Source: Petrotoga sp. 9PWA.NaAc.5.4 (GTDB taxonomy: Bacteria > Thermotogota > Thermotogae > Petrotogales > Petrotogaceae). Taken from it: 64,000 bases of DNA. The DNA lies in contig NZ_AZRK01000009.1 of assembly GCF_002895485.1 (NCBI RefSeq), positions 1 through 64,000 of the forward strand. Direction: 5' to 3'. Positions 35,664-44,373 of the stretch are shown here, piece after piece; the stretch's first letter is position 1, and each line of letters begins with the position of its first letter. The notes under the pieces were generated by a model. That model ran no database searches, was not told the origin of the DNA, and was given only the letters and a program-made list of their open reading frames with translations. Position numbers and translations under genes: made by a program.

Positions 35664-36956
35664 CTATTGTTTCATCACAGTCTTTTTTATATCAATTTCA
35701 GAGTTAGCTAAATTATAGTCTTTGTATAATAAAGAATATATATTTGTTGCTAAAAAGTCATATTCTATTTGAGTTAAAAAAATTTCGGGATAAGAAATAT
35801 ACTTTTTATCCGTTTTTAAGCAGTCATTATTCAGTTTATAATAAATTCTTTTATATTTAGAAGGAGTTGTTATTAAGGGGTATTTGCTTACTTTCTTTAT
35901 ATGATTTAATAATTTTTGTCCCTTGTTATTAAAAGCTAAAACTCTCAGGTATTGAGGACCATATTTGTCATATCTTCTTACTTCATTTTCTTTTAAATTA
36001 AAAAATATTTTTAATAAGGTTCTTTTAAGTCGCGTTAAAGTAAATCTTTTTGTCTTGACACATTCTAATAATTCAAATAGAGTTGAAGAAGAATTAGAAC
36101 AGTCTAAAAATCTTCTATCTAAACCTTCTTTTATACCGTCTATTTCCAATAGTTCTTCTCTTTTCATCATCCTTAATTTTGCTAAAATCATATCTCGCAT
36201 ATCTTCAAAAAAAATAGGAGCCTTTTTTAAACTTATCTCTCTTCGCAATATTTCATATGAAACCTCTGGTAACGCTTTTTTGATCAACTCAAAATCGTTT
36301 TTTTGGATTATAGCTCTAATTGCGGTTGCACTTGAAATTTCACCTGTAAAATTCTTTTCATTATATTCAGCTTTTATACGTTTTATCGTATGTGGAATTA
36401 TTTCAGAATTATATAACTTTAAGGAATTTAAATATTCTATGGCAAGTATGTCGTTTGATTTTTCTAAAATATCTATTATATTTTTCTCAGCGTATAAACT
36501 TTCTAAATATTCATTTAAAGCATACTTTCTTGCATTAGGAAAAGACAAGCCTTCTTTTAGGTGTTTATTCAAAAGTTTTTTAAATTTTTTTGGTTGATTA
36601 GTCAAAATATCTGAGATATTTTTTAATGTTTCTAAATCTGATGATTCGCTTCCGAAAGCAATGTCAGTTACGACACCCGTTCTTTCTAAAGTACCTATGG
36701 CACCAACAGCGAAACCACTTGCATCTTGAATAGAATACACAAAAGGTAATTCAAAAACTATATCTATCCCCATCTTTACCGCTATTTCTGACCTTGAAAC
36801 CTTATCAATTATAGCAGGTTCGCCGCGCTGGACAAAATTTCCACTCATTACAGCTACAACATAATCTGGATTTATAAGGGCTTTGGATTGCTGCAAGTGA
36901 TATAAATGGCCATTGTGAAAAGGATTATATTCAACTATAACACCTAAAACTTTCAA
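35664..36956 (-). CDS. tRNA(Met) cytidine acetate ligase-like protein (TmcAL/YlbM)
   Basis: 430-aa nucleotidyltransferase-fold protein. Family hallmark 'VIVEYNPFHNGHLYHLQQSK' (HxGH ATP-binding motif) is near the N-terminus, followed by 'AVMSGNFVQRGEPAI' and 'ISSATAIRAII'. TmcAL acetylates the wobble C34 of elongator tRNA-Met using acetate and ATP. I start at TTG 36956, giving MKVLGVIVEYN as in homologues, although GTG 36962 is possible. It leads a four-gene minus-strand group ending in comB. Confidence 0.9.
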   Translation of the reverse strand: MKVLGVIVEYNPFHNGHLYHLQQSKALINPDYVVAVMSGNFVQRGEPAIIDKVSRSEIAVKMGIDIVFELPFVYSIQDASGFAVGAIGTLERTGVVTDIAFGSESSDLETLKNISDILTNQPKKFKKLLNKHLKEGLSFPNARKYALNEYLESLYAEKNIIDILEKSNDILAIEYLNSLKLYNSEIIPHTIKRIKAEYNEKNFTGEISSATAIRAIIQKNDFELIKKALPEVSYEILRREISLKKAPIFFEDMRDMILAKLRMMKREELLEIDGIKEGLDRRFLDCSNSSSTLFELLECVKTKRFTLTRLKRTLLKIFFNLKENEVRRYDKYGPQYLRVLAFNNKGQKLLNHIKKVSKYPLITTPSKYKRIYYKLNNDCLKTDKKYISYPEIFLTQIEYDFLATNIYSLLYKDYNLANSEIDIKKTVMKQ

Positions 36957-37156
36957 AATCACACCTACCTAAAATATCGTTTTATTTTGACTATACTTCA
37001 ATTATATCAAATTTATATAAGGTATTGAACTTTTTTGTTTAGCTTTTGATTGAATATGGTAAAATTAAATACTGTAAATAAAGGTGAAGAAAAACATAAT
37101 AATCGATAAATTTAATCATAATTTAAATTGCTACTAAAAAAATAATGCTAAAATTA

Positions 37157-37352
37157 ATGTGAAATGATAATTTCGAAAAATAAGCATTTGAATCTAAAAT
37201 GGGTCCAGGGCGGAGCCCTCTCCCCCTTCCTTGGCTACAAGTACCGAAAAAGGTAAAGAGATTAGGAATTAGTAAGGATTAGAACTGAGGAGGTATTTTG
37301 TAAAAGAATCAACGTTAAAATATACATATAATAAGGATTTTGGAATTTCTAA
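37157..37352 (+). repeat. Leader repeat upstream of surE
   Basis: About 196 bp. It contains 'aagcatttgaatctaaaatgg', GGGCGGAGCCC (37208-37218 area), 'ggctacaagtacc', 'aggaattagtaaggattag', 'gaggaggtattttgtaaaag', an AT-rich TATAATA-type element (about 37328-37334) and the right end AATTTCTAAAGT. It ends about 33 bp before the surE ATG. The gap 36963-37385 holds nothing else. Confidence 0.88.
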
Positions 37353-37385
37353 AGTAAGTAAACAGTAAAAGAATAGGAGGTAAAT

Positions 37386-38144
37386 ATGAATATATTAATT
37401 TCTAACGATGATGGGATAATGTCCCCAGGAATTATAACTTTAAAGGAGTATCTTTCGCGCAAGCATAACGTATATGTGGTTGCACCAGACATAGAAAGAA
37501 GTGCCACAGGACATGCTATAACAGTAAGAAATCCATTATGGGCAAAAGAAGTGAAGTTTGGGGATATCTTTTTTGGTCATGCGGTTAATGGAACGCCTGC
37601 AGATTGTGTTAAAATAGGGCTTGATGCGATATACAAAAATGTAAAATTTGATGTGGTTGTGTCTGGAATAAATAAAGGAGCAAATTTAGGAACAGATATT
37701 CTATATTCGGGAACTGTATCTGCAGCTTTAGAAGGAGCAATAAATGGTTACCCTTCTTTAGCCGTTTCTTGTGTTGAATATGTCAATCCAAATTTTGAAG
37801 ATGGTGCCAAAATAGTTTTAGATTTACTTGAAAATCTGAACTTTAAAGATTGGCCAGAGTTCACTACATTAAATGTTAATATTCCAAAGATAAGTTATGA
37901 TGAAATAAAGGGAATAAAAGTTACTAAGCAAAGTAAAAGAAGATATGAGGATTATTTTGAAGAGAGGAAAGATCCTTTTGGGAATTCTTATTATTGGATG
38001 TTAGGAAACATTATAGAAGACGATGATGATCCGAACTCAGATTATAACATTATAAGTCAAGGTTATGTTTCAGTAACTCCTTTAAGTGTATTTATGACAC
38101 GTTATGATTTTATGGACGAATTAAAAAAGCAATTGGAGGTCTGA
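37386..38144 (+). CDS. surE: 5'-nucleotidase SurE
   Basis: Metal-dependent nucleoside monophosphate phosphatase, 252 aa. The metal-binding N-terminus 'ILISNDDGIMSPGI' (D8, D9), 'PDIERSATGHAIT' and 'VVSGINKGANLGTDILYSGTVSAALEG' (in parts) are conserved. It is the first gene of a surE-def-fmt operon, with def starting 3 bp after its stop. AGGAGG lies 6-7 bp upstream. Confidence 0.96.
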   Translation: MNILISNDDGIMSPGIITLKEYLSRKHNVYVVAPDIERSATGHAITVRNPLWAKEVKFGDIFFGHAVNGTPADCVKIGLDAIYKNVKFDVVVSGINKGANLGTDILYSGTVSAALEGAINGYPSLAVSCVEYVNPNFEDGAKIVLDLLENLNFKDWPEFTTLNVNIPKISYDEIKGIKVTKQSKRRYEDYFEERKDPFGNSYYWMLGNIIEDDDDPNSDYNIISQGYVSVTPLSVFMTRYDFMDELKKQLEV

Positions 38145-38147
38145 AAC

Positions 38148-38675
38148 ATGGAAGTAAGAATTATAGGAGATCCTATTCTTAGAAAGAGAGCTAAAAAAGT
38201 TGTTGAATTTAATAGTAAATTAAAAGAAATAATCAATGACATGTTTTCTACAATGTATTTATACGATGGAGTTGGTTTAGCAGCTCCACAAGTAGGTATT
38301 TCGTTAAGATTTTTCATTATGGATTCAAGAGAAGATAATGACAAAGGTAAAAAAATTGTAATAAATCCTGAAATAAATGAATTTTTAGGGGAAAATGTGC
38401 TTTACGAAGAAGGTTGTTTAAGCATACCAGATATATTTGAAAATATCGAAAGACCTGAAGGCATTAAAGTAAGATATCAAGATATCGATGGTAATTTTAT
38501 AGAAGAAGAATTACACGGTTATCAAGCAAGAATATTTCAACATGAATTTGATCATCTCGAAGGAATATTGTTTACAGATAAATTGCCGATTATAAAAAAA
38601 ACAATGGTGAAAAAAGATTTGATAAAATTAATAGAAAAAGGTAAAAAACGAGCTTTAGAATTGGGTGATGTTTAA
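38148..38675 (+). CDS. def: Peptide deformylase
   Basis: Removes the formyl group from new proteins, 175 aa. All three motifs are intact: GVGLAAPQVG (41-50), EEGCLSIP with C90, and QHEFDHLEG with metal ligands H132 and H136. It is followed after 2 bp by fmt, which makes the formyl-Met-tRNA, a common pairing. Confidence 0.97.
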   Translation: MEVRIIGDPILRKRAKKVVEFNSKLKEIINDMFSTMYLYDGVGLAAPQVGISLRFFIMDSREDNDKGKKIVINPEINEFLGENVLYEEGCLSIPDIFENIERPEGIKVRYQDIDGNFIEEELHGYQARIFQHEFDHLEGILFTDKLPIIKKTMVKKDLIKLIEKGKKRALELGDV

Positions 38676-38677
38676 TT

Positions 38678-39637
38678 ATGGCTGAAAAAGATAAATTTAA
38701 AATAGTTTTTATGGGGACTCCAGAATTTGGAGCAACTATTTTAGAAACGCTAATAAAAAATGGATATAATATCATCGGTGTATTTTCACAGCCAGATAAA
38801 CCCAGAGGTCGTGGATTAAAATTAAGTTCAACACCTGTAAAATCTGTTTGTCTGAAGTATGATTTACCAGTGTTTCAGCCAGGTTCTGTTAATAAAGGAG
38901 AAGGATTTGAAACACTTTTAAATTTAAATCCAAATATTATAATTACAGCAGCATATGGAAAAATTCTTAAGAAAAAGGTTTTAGATTTGCCCCAAAAAGG
39001 TTGTTGGAATGTTCATGCTTCACTACTACCTAAATATAGAGGAGCCGCTCCCATTCAAAGGGCCATAGAAAATGGAGAAAAAGAAACAGGAATAACCATT
39101 TTTAAAATGATAGAAGCGTTAGATGCTGGGGATATTGCAATTCAAAAATCTATATCAATCGATATTGATGATAATTTTGAGGCTGTTTATAATAAGTTAA
39201 TTGGTTTAGCTAAAGAAACCGTTTTGGAATTCTTAGAAAGATTTGATAGCTTTATCCTTAAACCTCAAAACGAAAAAGAAGTGATCTATGCAGAAAAGAT
39301 TACACAAAAAGATTTGAAAGTGGAGTTTAATTGGAAAGCAGAAAAAGTCCACAATAAAATAAGAGCTTATGATCCCATACCAGGAAGTTTTGCATTAATA
39401 AATAATGAGAAAGCTAAAATATTTGGTTCAAAACTTTTATTAGCAAATAGTTTATCTGATTTAAATAATGAGTATGAGAACGGCACTATCTTTGCTAAAG
39501 ATGAAGAAGCCATATTAGTAAAATGTAAAGATGGTGTAGTTAAGATAAAAGAAATACAGTTTCCAAATAAAAAAAGAATTTCAACTATTGATGCAATAAA
39601 TGGCAGAAAGATTAAAATAGGGGATAAATTTTATTGA
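38678..39637 (+). CDS. fmt: Methionyl-tRNA formyltransferase
   Basis: Formylates initiator Met-tRNA, 319 aa. The N-terminal formyltransferase domain has 'FMGTPEFGA', N111 and H113 in WNVHASLLPKYRGAAP, and D152 in LDAGDIA. A C-terminal tRNA-binding domain (about 210-319) follows. It converges on tatD with only 3 bp between stops. Confidence 0.97.
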   Translation: MAEKDKFKIVFMGTPEFGATILETLIKNGYNIIGVFSQPDKPRGRGLKLSSTPVKSVCLKYDLPVFQPGSVNKGEGFETLLNLNPNIIITAAYGKILKKKVLDLPQKGCWNVHASLLPKYRGAAPIQRAIENGEKETGITIFKMIEALDAGDIAIQKSISIDIDDNFEAVYNKLIGLAKETVLEFLERFDSFILKPQNEKEVIYAEKITQKDLKVEFNWKAEKVHNKIRAYDPIPGSFALINNEKAKIFGSKLLLANSLSDLNNEYENGTIFAKDEEAILVKCKDGVVKIKEIQFPNKKRISTIDAINGRKIKIGDKFY

Positions 39638-39640
39638 GAT

Positions 39641-40402
39641 TTATTCAAAGAATAAATTTTTGGCGTTGTTACCTAATATTTCTTTCATTTCTTCTATGTT
39701 TTTATTTTTTATCTCGGCAATCTTTTCATAAACGAATTTTACATATATAGGATTGTTTCTTTGACCTCGGTAAGGTACAGGAGGCAAAAAAGGCGAATCG
39801 GTTTCAGGAAGAATTTTGTCTAAAGGTGTCTTTTCTACAACTTCTCTTAGCTCTTTGTTATTGGGATATGTTATAGGTCCATCAAATCCAAGATAGAATC
39901 CCATATCTAAAAACTTCTTAGCAGTCTCCCAAGTATCAGAAAAACAATGCACTACACCGACTTTTTTTGGAAGTGGGATTTTCTTTAAAAATTCATATGT
40001 TTGATTATATGCTTGCCTTATATGCAAAACAACGGGTTTATCTATTTTTCTAGCTATTTCCATTTGAGCGTCAAAAACTTTATACTGGTCTTGTTTACTT
40101 GTATTCCAATAGAAATCTAACCCAATTTCTCCAATAGCAACGATTTTAGATGACAAAGATAGTTTTTCTATTTCTTCTAAAGTCTCTTTTTTTATATTTT
40201 CGCTTTCTGTAGGATGAATGCCAACGGTGCCATAAGCTTTGTATTGCTGTTTAACAAAATCAACGATTTTTCGAGACGTTTCTATATTAATACCTATCTC
40301 TATATAAAAATCCAATTCTTCATCAATTTTTTTTAATACTTCATTTCTATCATCATCAAATTGTTTGAGAAGTATATGACAATGGGTATCTATATAATTC
40401 AA
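39641..40402 (-). CDS. tatD: TatD-family metal-dependent DNase/hydrolase
   Basis: 253-aa TIM-barrel hydrolase of the TatD type (3'-5' DNase or quality control role). Metal ligands are seen in 'YIDTHCHI' (HxH), 'IGEIGLDFYW', 'PVVLHIR', 'GVVHCFS' and 'PETDSPFLPP'. It starts about 150 bp from the next gene; a weak repeat-like sequence lies upstream (40435-40490). Confidence 0.93.
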   Translation of the reverse strand: MNYIDTHCHILLKQFDDDRNEVLKKIDEELDFYIEIGINIETSRKIVDFVKQQYKAYGTVGIHPTESENIKKETLEEIEKLSLSSKIVAIGEIGLDFYWNTSKQDQYKVFDAQMEIARKIDKPVVLHIRQAYNQTYEFLKKIPLPKKVGVVHCFSDTWETAKKFLDMGFYLGFDGPITYPNNKELREVVEKTPLDKILPETDSPFLPPVPYRGQRNNPIYVKFVYEKIAEIKNKNIEEMKEILGNNAKNLFFE

Positions 40403-40552
40403 ATTTAACTCTCCTTTTTAATTATTTTTAATTTCCTTAGAAGTTCCAAAACTTGGATTTTATTAACAGTATAAGTTTGAATTTTATAAAAATAAAATTA
40501 TTTCCCTAAAAAGGGAATTCTACATTTGATAGGGCTTCAGTTTAATATCGTA

Positions 40553-40972
40553 TTAAAATTCAAACAAATTTAAACCTATAGAAGAATCAAATTTTCTATT
40601 AATTTCTCCTTCTATAACTTTTATGATTATTTCAGCAGTGCCGCTAACAATTGCCGAATTTAAATGTCCACCGTAGGCTTTAAGTTCATAATCTGAAATA
40701 ACAGTGTGAACGTGTAAATAGGTTTCATTATTCATTGTGGATATATTACCAGTTAAATTGATTATTTCAAAGTCCCCAGAGAACTTTTTAGAGTAATATT
40801 TTTTTTCTTTAGTATTAAAAAGGCCTATAGTAACATCATTGGTTGAACCGAGACCTGAAATTTCTCCTAAATTTATTGAATGATCTTGGCAAAATTCTTT
40901 AAGACAGGAAATTATTTCTTCTCCTTTATCTAATCTTATTATATACGTATTTCCACATTTTTTGAATTCCAT
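40553..40972 (-). CDS. PPC-domain (DUF296) protein
   Basis: 139-aa single-domain protein of the plants-and-prokaryotes-conserved family. The hallmark metal-site region 'YLHVHTVISDYELKAYGGHL' (HxH ... GGHL) is clear, as is 'GEISGLGSTNDVTIG'. Some members bind DNA, others are uncharacterised; no extra DNA-binding segment is present here. A minus-oriented leader-repeat copy ends about 50 bp upstream. Confidence 0.88.
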   Translation of the reverse strand: MEFKKCGNTYIIRLDKGEEIISCLKEFCQDHSINLGEISGLGSTNDVTIGLFNTKEKKYYSKKFSGDFEIINLTGNISTMNNETYLHVHTVISDYELKAYGGHLNSAIVSGTAEIIIKVIEGEINRKFDSSIGLNLFEF

Positions 40973-41021
40973 ATTATTTTTATCTTCTCCATTTCTTTTA
41001 TAATTTTTTTATTGCCCGCAG

Positions 41022-41130
41022 ACTTTAGAAATTTCTAACGTATCTATGTCTTATGCTAAAAGAGGATTGAGAATTTACTCTCAAACCATTATAAATTCAA
41101 AATATTATTTTTAAAAAATATGTAGTTTTA
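41022..41130 (-). repeat. Leader repeat, internally deleted copy upstream of the PPC-domain gene
   Basis: Right end ACTTTAGAAATTTC at 41022, then a shortened core ('tgctaaaagagg', 'accattataaattcaaa') and the left-arm 'ttttaaaaaatatg'. It faces the PPC gene, while the copy at 41255 faces the opposite gene. Confidence 0.6.
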
Positions 41131-41254
41131 TGTTTTTATAATATCAAAAATTTATGTTTTAATCTTTAAGTTCGAGAAAAGCTTTTATAAATATATGAAT
41201 TAATTAACTTTTCATACTTTTATGATAAAATAAAAAATATAGAAAAATAGATCA

Positions 41255-41452
41255 ATTAAAAAAGAGGATTTTCTACAAATAAGCATTTGAATTTATAACG
41301 GGGTCCAGGACGGAGCCATACCCTACCCTGCCGAGCTACAAGTAACAAAAAAGTTAAAAAATTCAGAATTAGTAAGGATTAGAACTGAGAAGATGTTTTG
41401 TAAAAAATTAATTCTAAAACACATATAATAAGGATTTTAGAATTTCTAAAGT
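41255..41452 (+). repeat. Leader repeat upstream of the HAD phosphatase gene
   Basis: About 198 bp with 'aagcatttgaatttataac', 'gggtccaggacggagcc', 'gagctacaagtaac', 'agaattagtaaggattagaactgag', 'gatgttttgtaaaa', 'catataataagg' and the right end ATTTCTAAAGT (41442-41452). It ends 28 bp before the start codon. With the copy at 41022 it fills most of the 508-bp divergent gap. Confidence 0.85.
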
Positions 41453-41480
41453 GGGTAGGATATAATTTAAGGAGGCTTTT

Positions 41481-42314
41481 ATGAAAAGTGTTTTTGTATT
41501 TGATTTAGATGGAACCCTTTTAAACTCTAATGTAGAAATTTCTCAAAGAACGGCAAAAGCTTTAAAAAAATTAAAAGATAAAGGACATCTTATCATTTTA
41601 TCAAGCGGAAGAATGTATGCTTCAATGCAATATATTATTGAAAGATTCTTGCCGTTTCTTAGGAATTATGTCATAGTTTCTGCTTATAACGGTGGATATT
41701 TGGTAGATCATAGTGGGAATGTTGTTCTTGAAAAAGGTGTAGAAAAAGAAACAGCATGTGAATGTATAGGATTTTTGCGAGAATATAGAGTCCATAGACA
41801 TATTTATATAAACGATGTACTAATTTCTGAACAGGATGATGAAGAAATAAAAGCTTATGCTAAACATTCTTTTGTAAATTATACATTAGTGGATGATTTA
41901 GTCAAAGTTGTTAAAAATAGCGATCATCCCACATTAAAAATACTTGCAATTTGTGAACCAAAAACACTTGATGAACTAAAAGGAATGGCTCTTAAAAGGT
42001 TTAAAGATAAGTTCAATATAATGAAATCTTTCGATAGTTATTTGGACTTTATTCCAAAAGGAGTATCGAAAGGAGAAGCCTTAAAGATATTCTCTAAAAT
42101 TTATAACTTTGATCTAAAGAACTGTTATGTTTTTGGGGATTCTGAAAATGACATAGATATGCTTGAAATTTCGAACAATAGTTTTGCGATGGGAAATGCT
42201 AAAAAAGAAGTAAAAGAAATCGCAAGATATGTATTACCGACTAACGATGAGGATGGTGTCGCTTATGCAATTGAAAAAATTTTCATTACTGATTTCAATA
42301 ATGTTAATACTTAG
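41481..42314 (+). CDS. Cof-type HAD-IIB family phosphatase
   Basis: 277-aa sugar-phosphate or flavin-type phosphatase. HAD motif I DLDGTLLNS (nucleophile D8 region), motif II 'ILSSGRMYAS', motif III Lys in 'PKGVSKGEAL' and motif IV 'FGDSENDIDML' are complete, with a C2-type cap between. The specific substrate is unknown. The 3' end overlaps the next gene by 50 bp. Confidence 0.92.
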   Translation: MKSVFVFDLDGTLLNSNVEISQRTAKALKKLKDKGHLIILSSGRMYASMQYIIERFLPFLRNYVIVSAYNGGYLVDHSGNVVLEKGVEKETACECIGFLREYRVHRHIYINDVLISEQDDEEIKAYAKHSFVNYTLVDDLVKVVKNSDHPTLKILAICEPKTLDELKGMALKRFKDKFNIMKSFDSYLDFIPKGVSKGEALKIFSKIYNFDLKNCYVFGDSENDIDMLEISNNSFAMGNAKKEVKEIARYVLPTNDEDGVAYAIEKIFITDFNNVNT

Positions 42315-42933
42315 CTTTACTTTTGCGAGTGAATACGATATAATAAACAAGGAACTAAAAATAGAAGGGAAGTTTTTTGATAGTTTATCAGAGTTAGAGA
42401 AAATTGAATTGGAAAAAGATATTTTGGTCGGATATCTTTTAAATCTCCAAGAAATTGATCCAAAATTATCTTATTCAACGTTAGGAACCATGAGAAATTA
42501 TAATTTAATACAACAATTTTGCAGAGAGTTGGGATATTATTTAAAAAAATTAGGAATAGATTTTGTTGTTTTTGGTAATCTTCAGACTTCTAATAAACAA
42601 TCAGAAAATCCTCAAGAGTTTATTAGTGATTCCCCGTACTTAATATCTGAAGTTATTTATCGTATGATTAGAGGCTTTGAAACTAGTGGGGTTTTACCAG
42701 TAATAATAGTTAGCTCAAATGATAATAAGAATGCTGTAGATTCTTTACTTTTGAAATGTGGTTCATTTTATTCTTATTCAGAAGATTTAAAAGGAGTAGA
42801 CTTAATTTTTGATGGTGAATTGGTTCATCTAGAAAGTAATAATTTTTTTATGTTACCCTGGAGTTATGGAGAAGGAAATTTAAGAGAAAAAATTCAAGAA
42901 ATTATTAATAATACTACTACAAGTTTATTATGA
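42265..42933 (+). CDS. Secreted GH3-like protein lacking the catalytic part
   Basis: 222-aa protein with a signal peptide (MQLKKFSLLISIMLILSFTFAS). Segments 'STLGTMRNYNLIQQFCRELGYYLKKLGIDFVVFGN' and 'LISEVIYRMIRGFETSGVLPVII' (both split here) resemble the N-terminal barrel of NagZ-type GH3 beta-N-acetylglucosaminidases. The conserved KHFPGHG active region and the nucleophile loop are missing. I start at ATG 42265, within the HAD gene, because it gives a proper signal peptide. It may be a binding pseudoenzyme near murA. The resemblance is by eye only. Confidence 0.55.
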   Translation: MQLKKFSLLISIMLILSFTFASEYDIINKELKIEGKFFDSLSELEKIELEKDILVGYLLNLQEIDPKLSYSTLGTMRNYNLIQQFCRELGYYLKKLGIDFVVFGNLQTSNKQSENPQEFISDSPYLISEVIYRMIRGFETSGVLPVIIVSSNDNKNAVDSLLLKCGSFYSYSEDLKGVDLIFDGELVHLESNNFFMLPWSYGEGNLREKIQEIINNTTTSLL

Positions 42934-42970
42934 AGAAAGAATTTTTATAATGTACTTAGGGGGGTTTAAA

Positions 42971-44263
42971 GTGAAAAGTATTGGATTAGATACTTCTGGG
43001 AAAATGATCGTTAGAGGTCCTCAAAAAGCAAAAGGACAAATAATGGTTTCTGGGTCAAAAAACTCGGTATTGCCAATAATGGGAGCTTCTTTACTCACTG
43101 ATGAAGATATAGTATTGAAGAATGTTCCTGATTTAGCCGATGTTAGAACAATGATAGAGATTTTAGAAAGTGCTGGTAAAGAAGTAGAAAGATATGACGA
43201 TGAGTTAGTAATTAAAAGTTCTGGCATTTTAAATTCTGAGATTCCTTATGAACCTGTTAGAAAGATGAGAGCTTCATTTAACGTTTATGGTCCTTTGACT
43301 ATTAGAAAAGGTTATGCAAAGGTTGCATTGCCGGGAGGTTGTTCCATTGGAGCAAGACCGGTAGATTTTCATTTAGAAGGCTTAAAAAAGTTAGGAATAG
43401 AAAGTAATATAGAACATGGTTTTGTAACAAGTTCTCTTATAAAACCCAACAAAGAAATAAATGTATCTCTACCTTTTCCGAGTGTTGGAGCAACTGAACA
43501 TATTTTAACAACGGCTTGTTTATTAGATGGAGTAAAAACTACTATTACCAATTGTGCGATAGAGCCAGAAGTAACCGACTTAATAAATTTTTTGAACGAG
43601 ATGGGAGCGAGAATTTTTGGTTCTGAGACATCCATTCTAAAAATAGAAGGGGTTAAAAAGCTTAAAGGCATTGAATATACTGTTATTCCAGATAGGATAG
43701 AAGCCGGTACTTATATAATTATGGGAGCTTTAATTGGTCAAGATTTAATCGTTAAGAATGTTACTGCCGATCATTTGCATAGCTTATTCTCTATATTTGA
43801 AAAAATGGGAAGTCCCATTGATTATGATAGTAAAAGAAGAGAAGTTAAAATAAGTGCGCTTCAGCTTTCTACTTTAAAAAGTATTAGTATGGAAACAGCA
43901 CCTTTTCCAGGGTTTCCAACAGATTTACAACCGCAAATGACAACATTATTGTCGCTTGTCTCTGGTAGATCTACTATAACAGAAACAGTTTTTAAAAGTA
44001 GATTTTATCATATTGATGAGCTAAATAGAATGGGAGCTAAAATAAGGGTGGAAGACAATACTGCAATAATAGAAGGCGTTAATAAACTTTCTGGGGCTCC
44101 TGTGGAAGCAACTGATTTAAGAGCAGCGGCAGCACTACTAATTGCGGGGCTTGTAGCAGAAGGCGAAACTGTAATAACTAACGTCGATCATATTTTTAGA
44201 GGATACGAGAAAATTCAAGAAAAGATGGAAAAAATAGGCGTAGATTTGTTTTATGTGAAATAA
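42971..44263 (+). CDS. murA: UDP-N-acetylglucosamine 1-carboxyvinyltransferase
   Basis: First committed step of peptidoglycan precursor synthesis. The 430-aa protein has the two-fold EPT fold with 'VSGSKNSVLPIMGASLL', the active-site Cys in LPGGCSIGARP (C124), 'FPSVGATEH' and 'FPTDLQPQMTTLL'. I start at GTG 42971, 6-7 bp after AGGGGGG, rather than at 42950. The presence of Cys (not Asp) means it should be fosfomycin-sensitive in principle. Confidence 0.96.
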   Translation: MKSIGLDTSGKMIVRGPQKAKGQIMVSGSKNSVLPIMGASLLTDEDIVLKNVPDLADVRTMIEILESAGKEVERYDDELVIKSSGILNSEIPYEPVRKMRASFNVYGPLTIRKGYAKVALPGGCSIGARPVDFHLEGLKKLGIESNIEHGFVTSSLIKPNKEINVSLPFPSVGATEHILTTACLLDGVKTTITNCAIEPEVTDLINFLNEMGARIFGSETSILKIEGVKKLKGIEYTVIPDRIEAGTYIIMGALIGQDLIVKNVTADHLHSLFSIFEKMGSPIDYDSKRREVKISALQLSTLKSISMETAPFPGFPTDLQPQMTTLLSLVSGRSTITETVFKSRFYHIDELNRMGAKIRVEDNTAIIEGVNKLSGAPVEATDLRAAAALLIAGLVAEGETVITNVDHIFRGYEKIQEKMEKIGVDLFYVK

Positions 44264-44324
44264 TGTAAAAGTTTTTGCTTGTTTTAGAAAAATGATGAAT
44301 AATGAAGATAAATGAATTAAAATA

Positions 44325-44358
44325 AAAAAACCTCTATAGAAGTCTATAGAGGTTTTTT
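44325..44358. terminator. Bidirectional terminator between murA and the beta-barrel gene
   Basis: A perfect 16-bp stem AAAAAACCTCTATAGA / TCTATAGAGGTTTTTT with a 2-base loop. It serves both convergent genes. Confidence 0.95.
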
Positions 44359-44373
44359 GTATCTATATTATAA

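Noticed and set aside
40435-40490. A further leader-repeat relic upstream of tatD
   Set aside because: Only a loose match to the right end (tagaagttccaaaacttgg) is seen, with no hairpin core; too weak to list as a copy.
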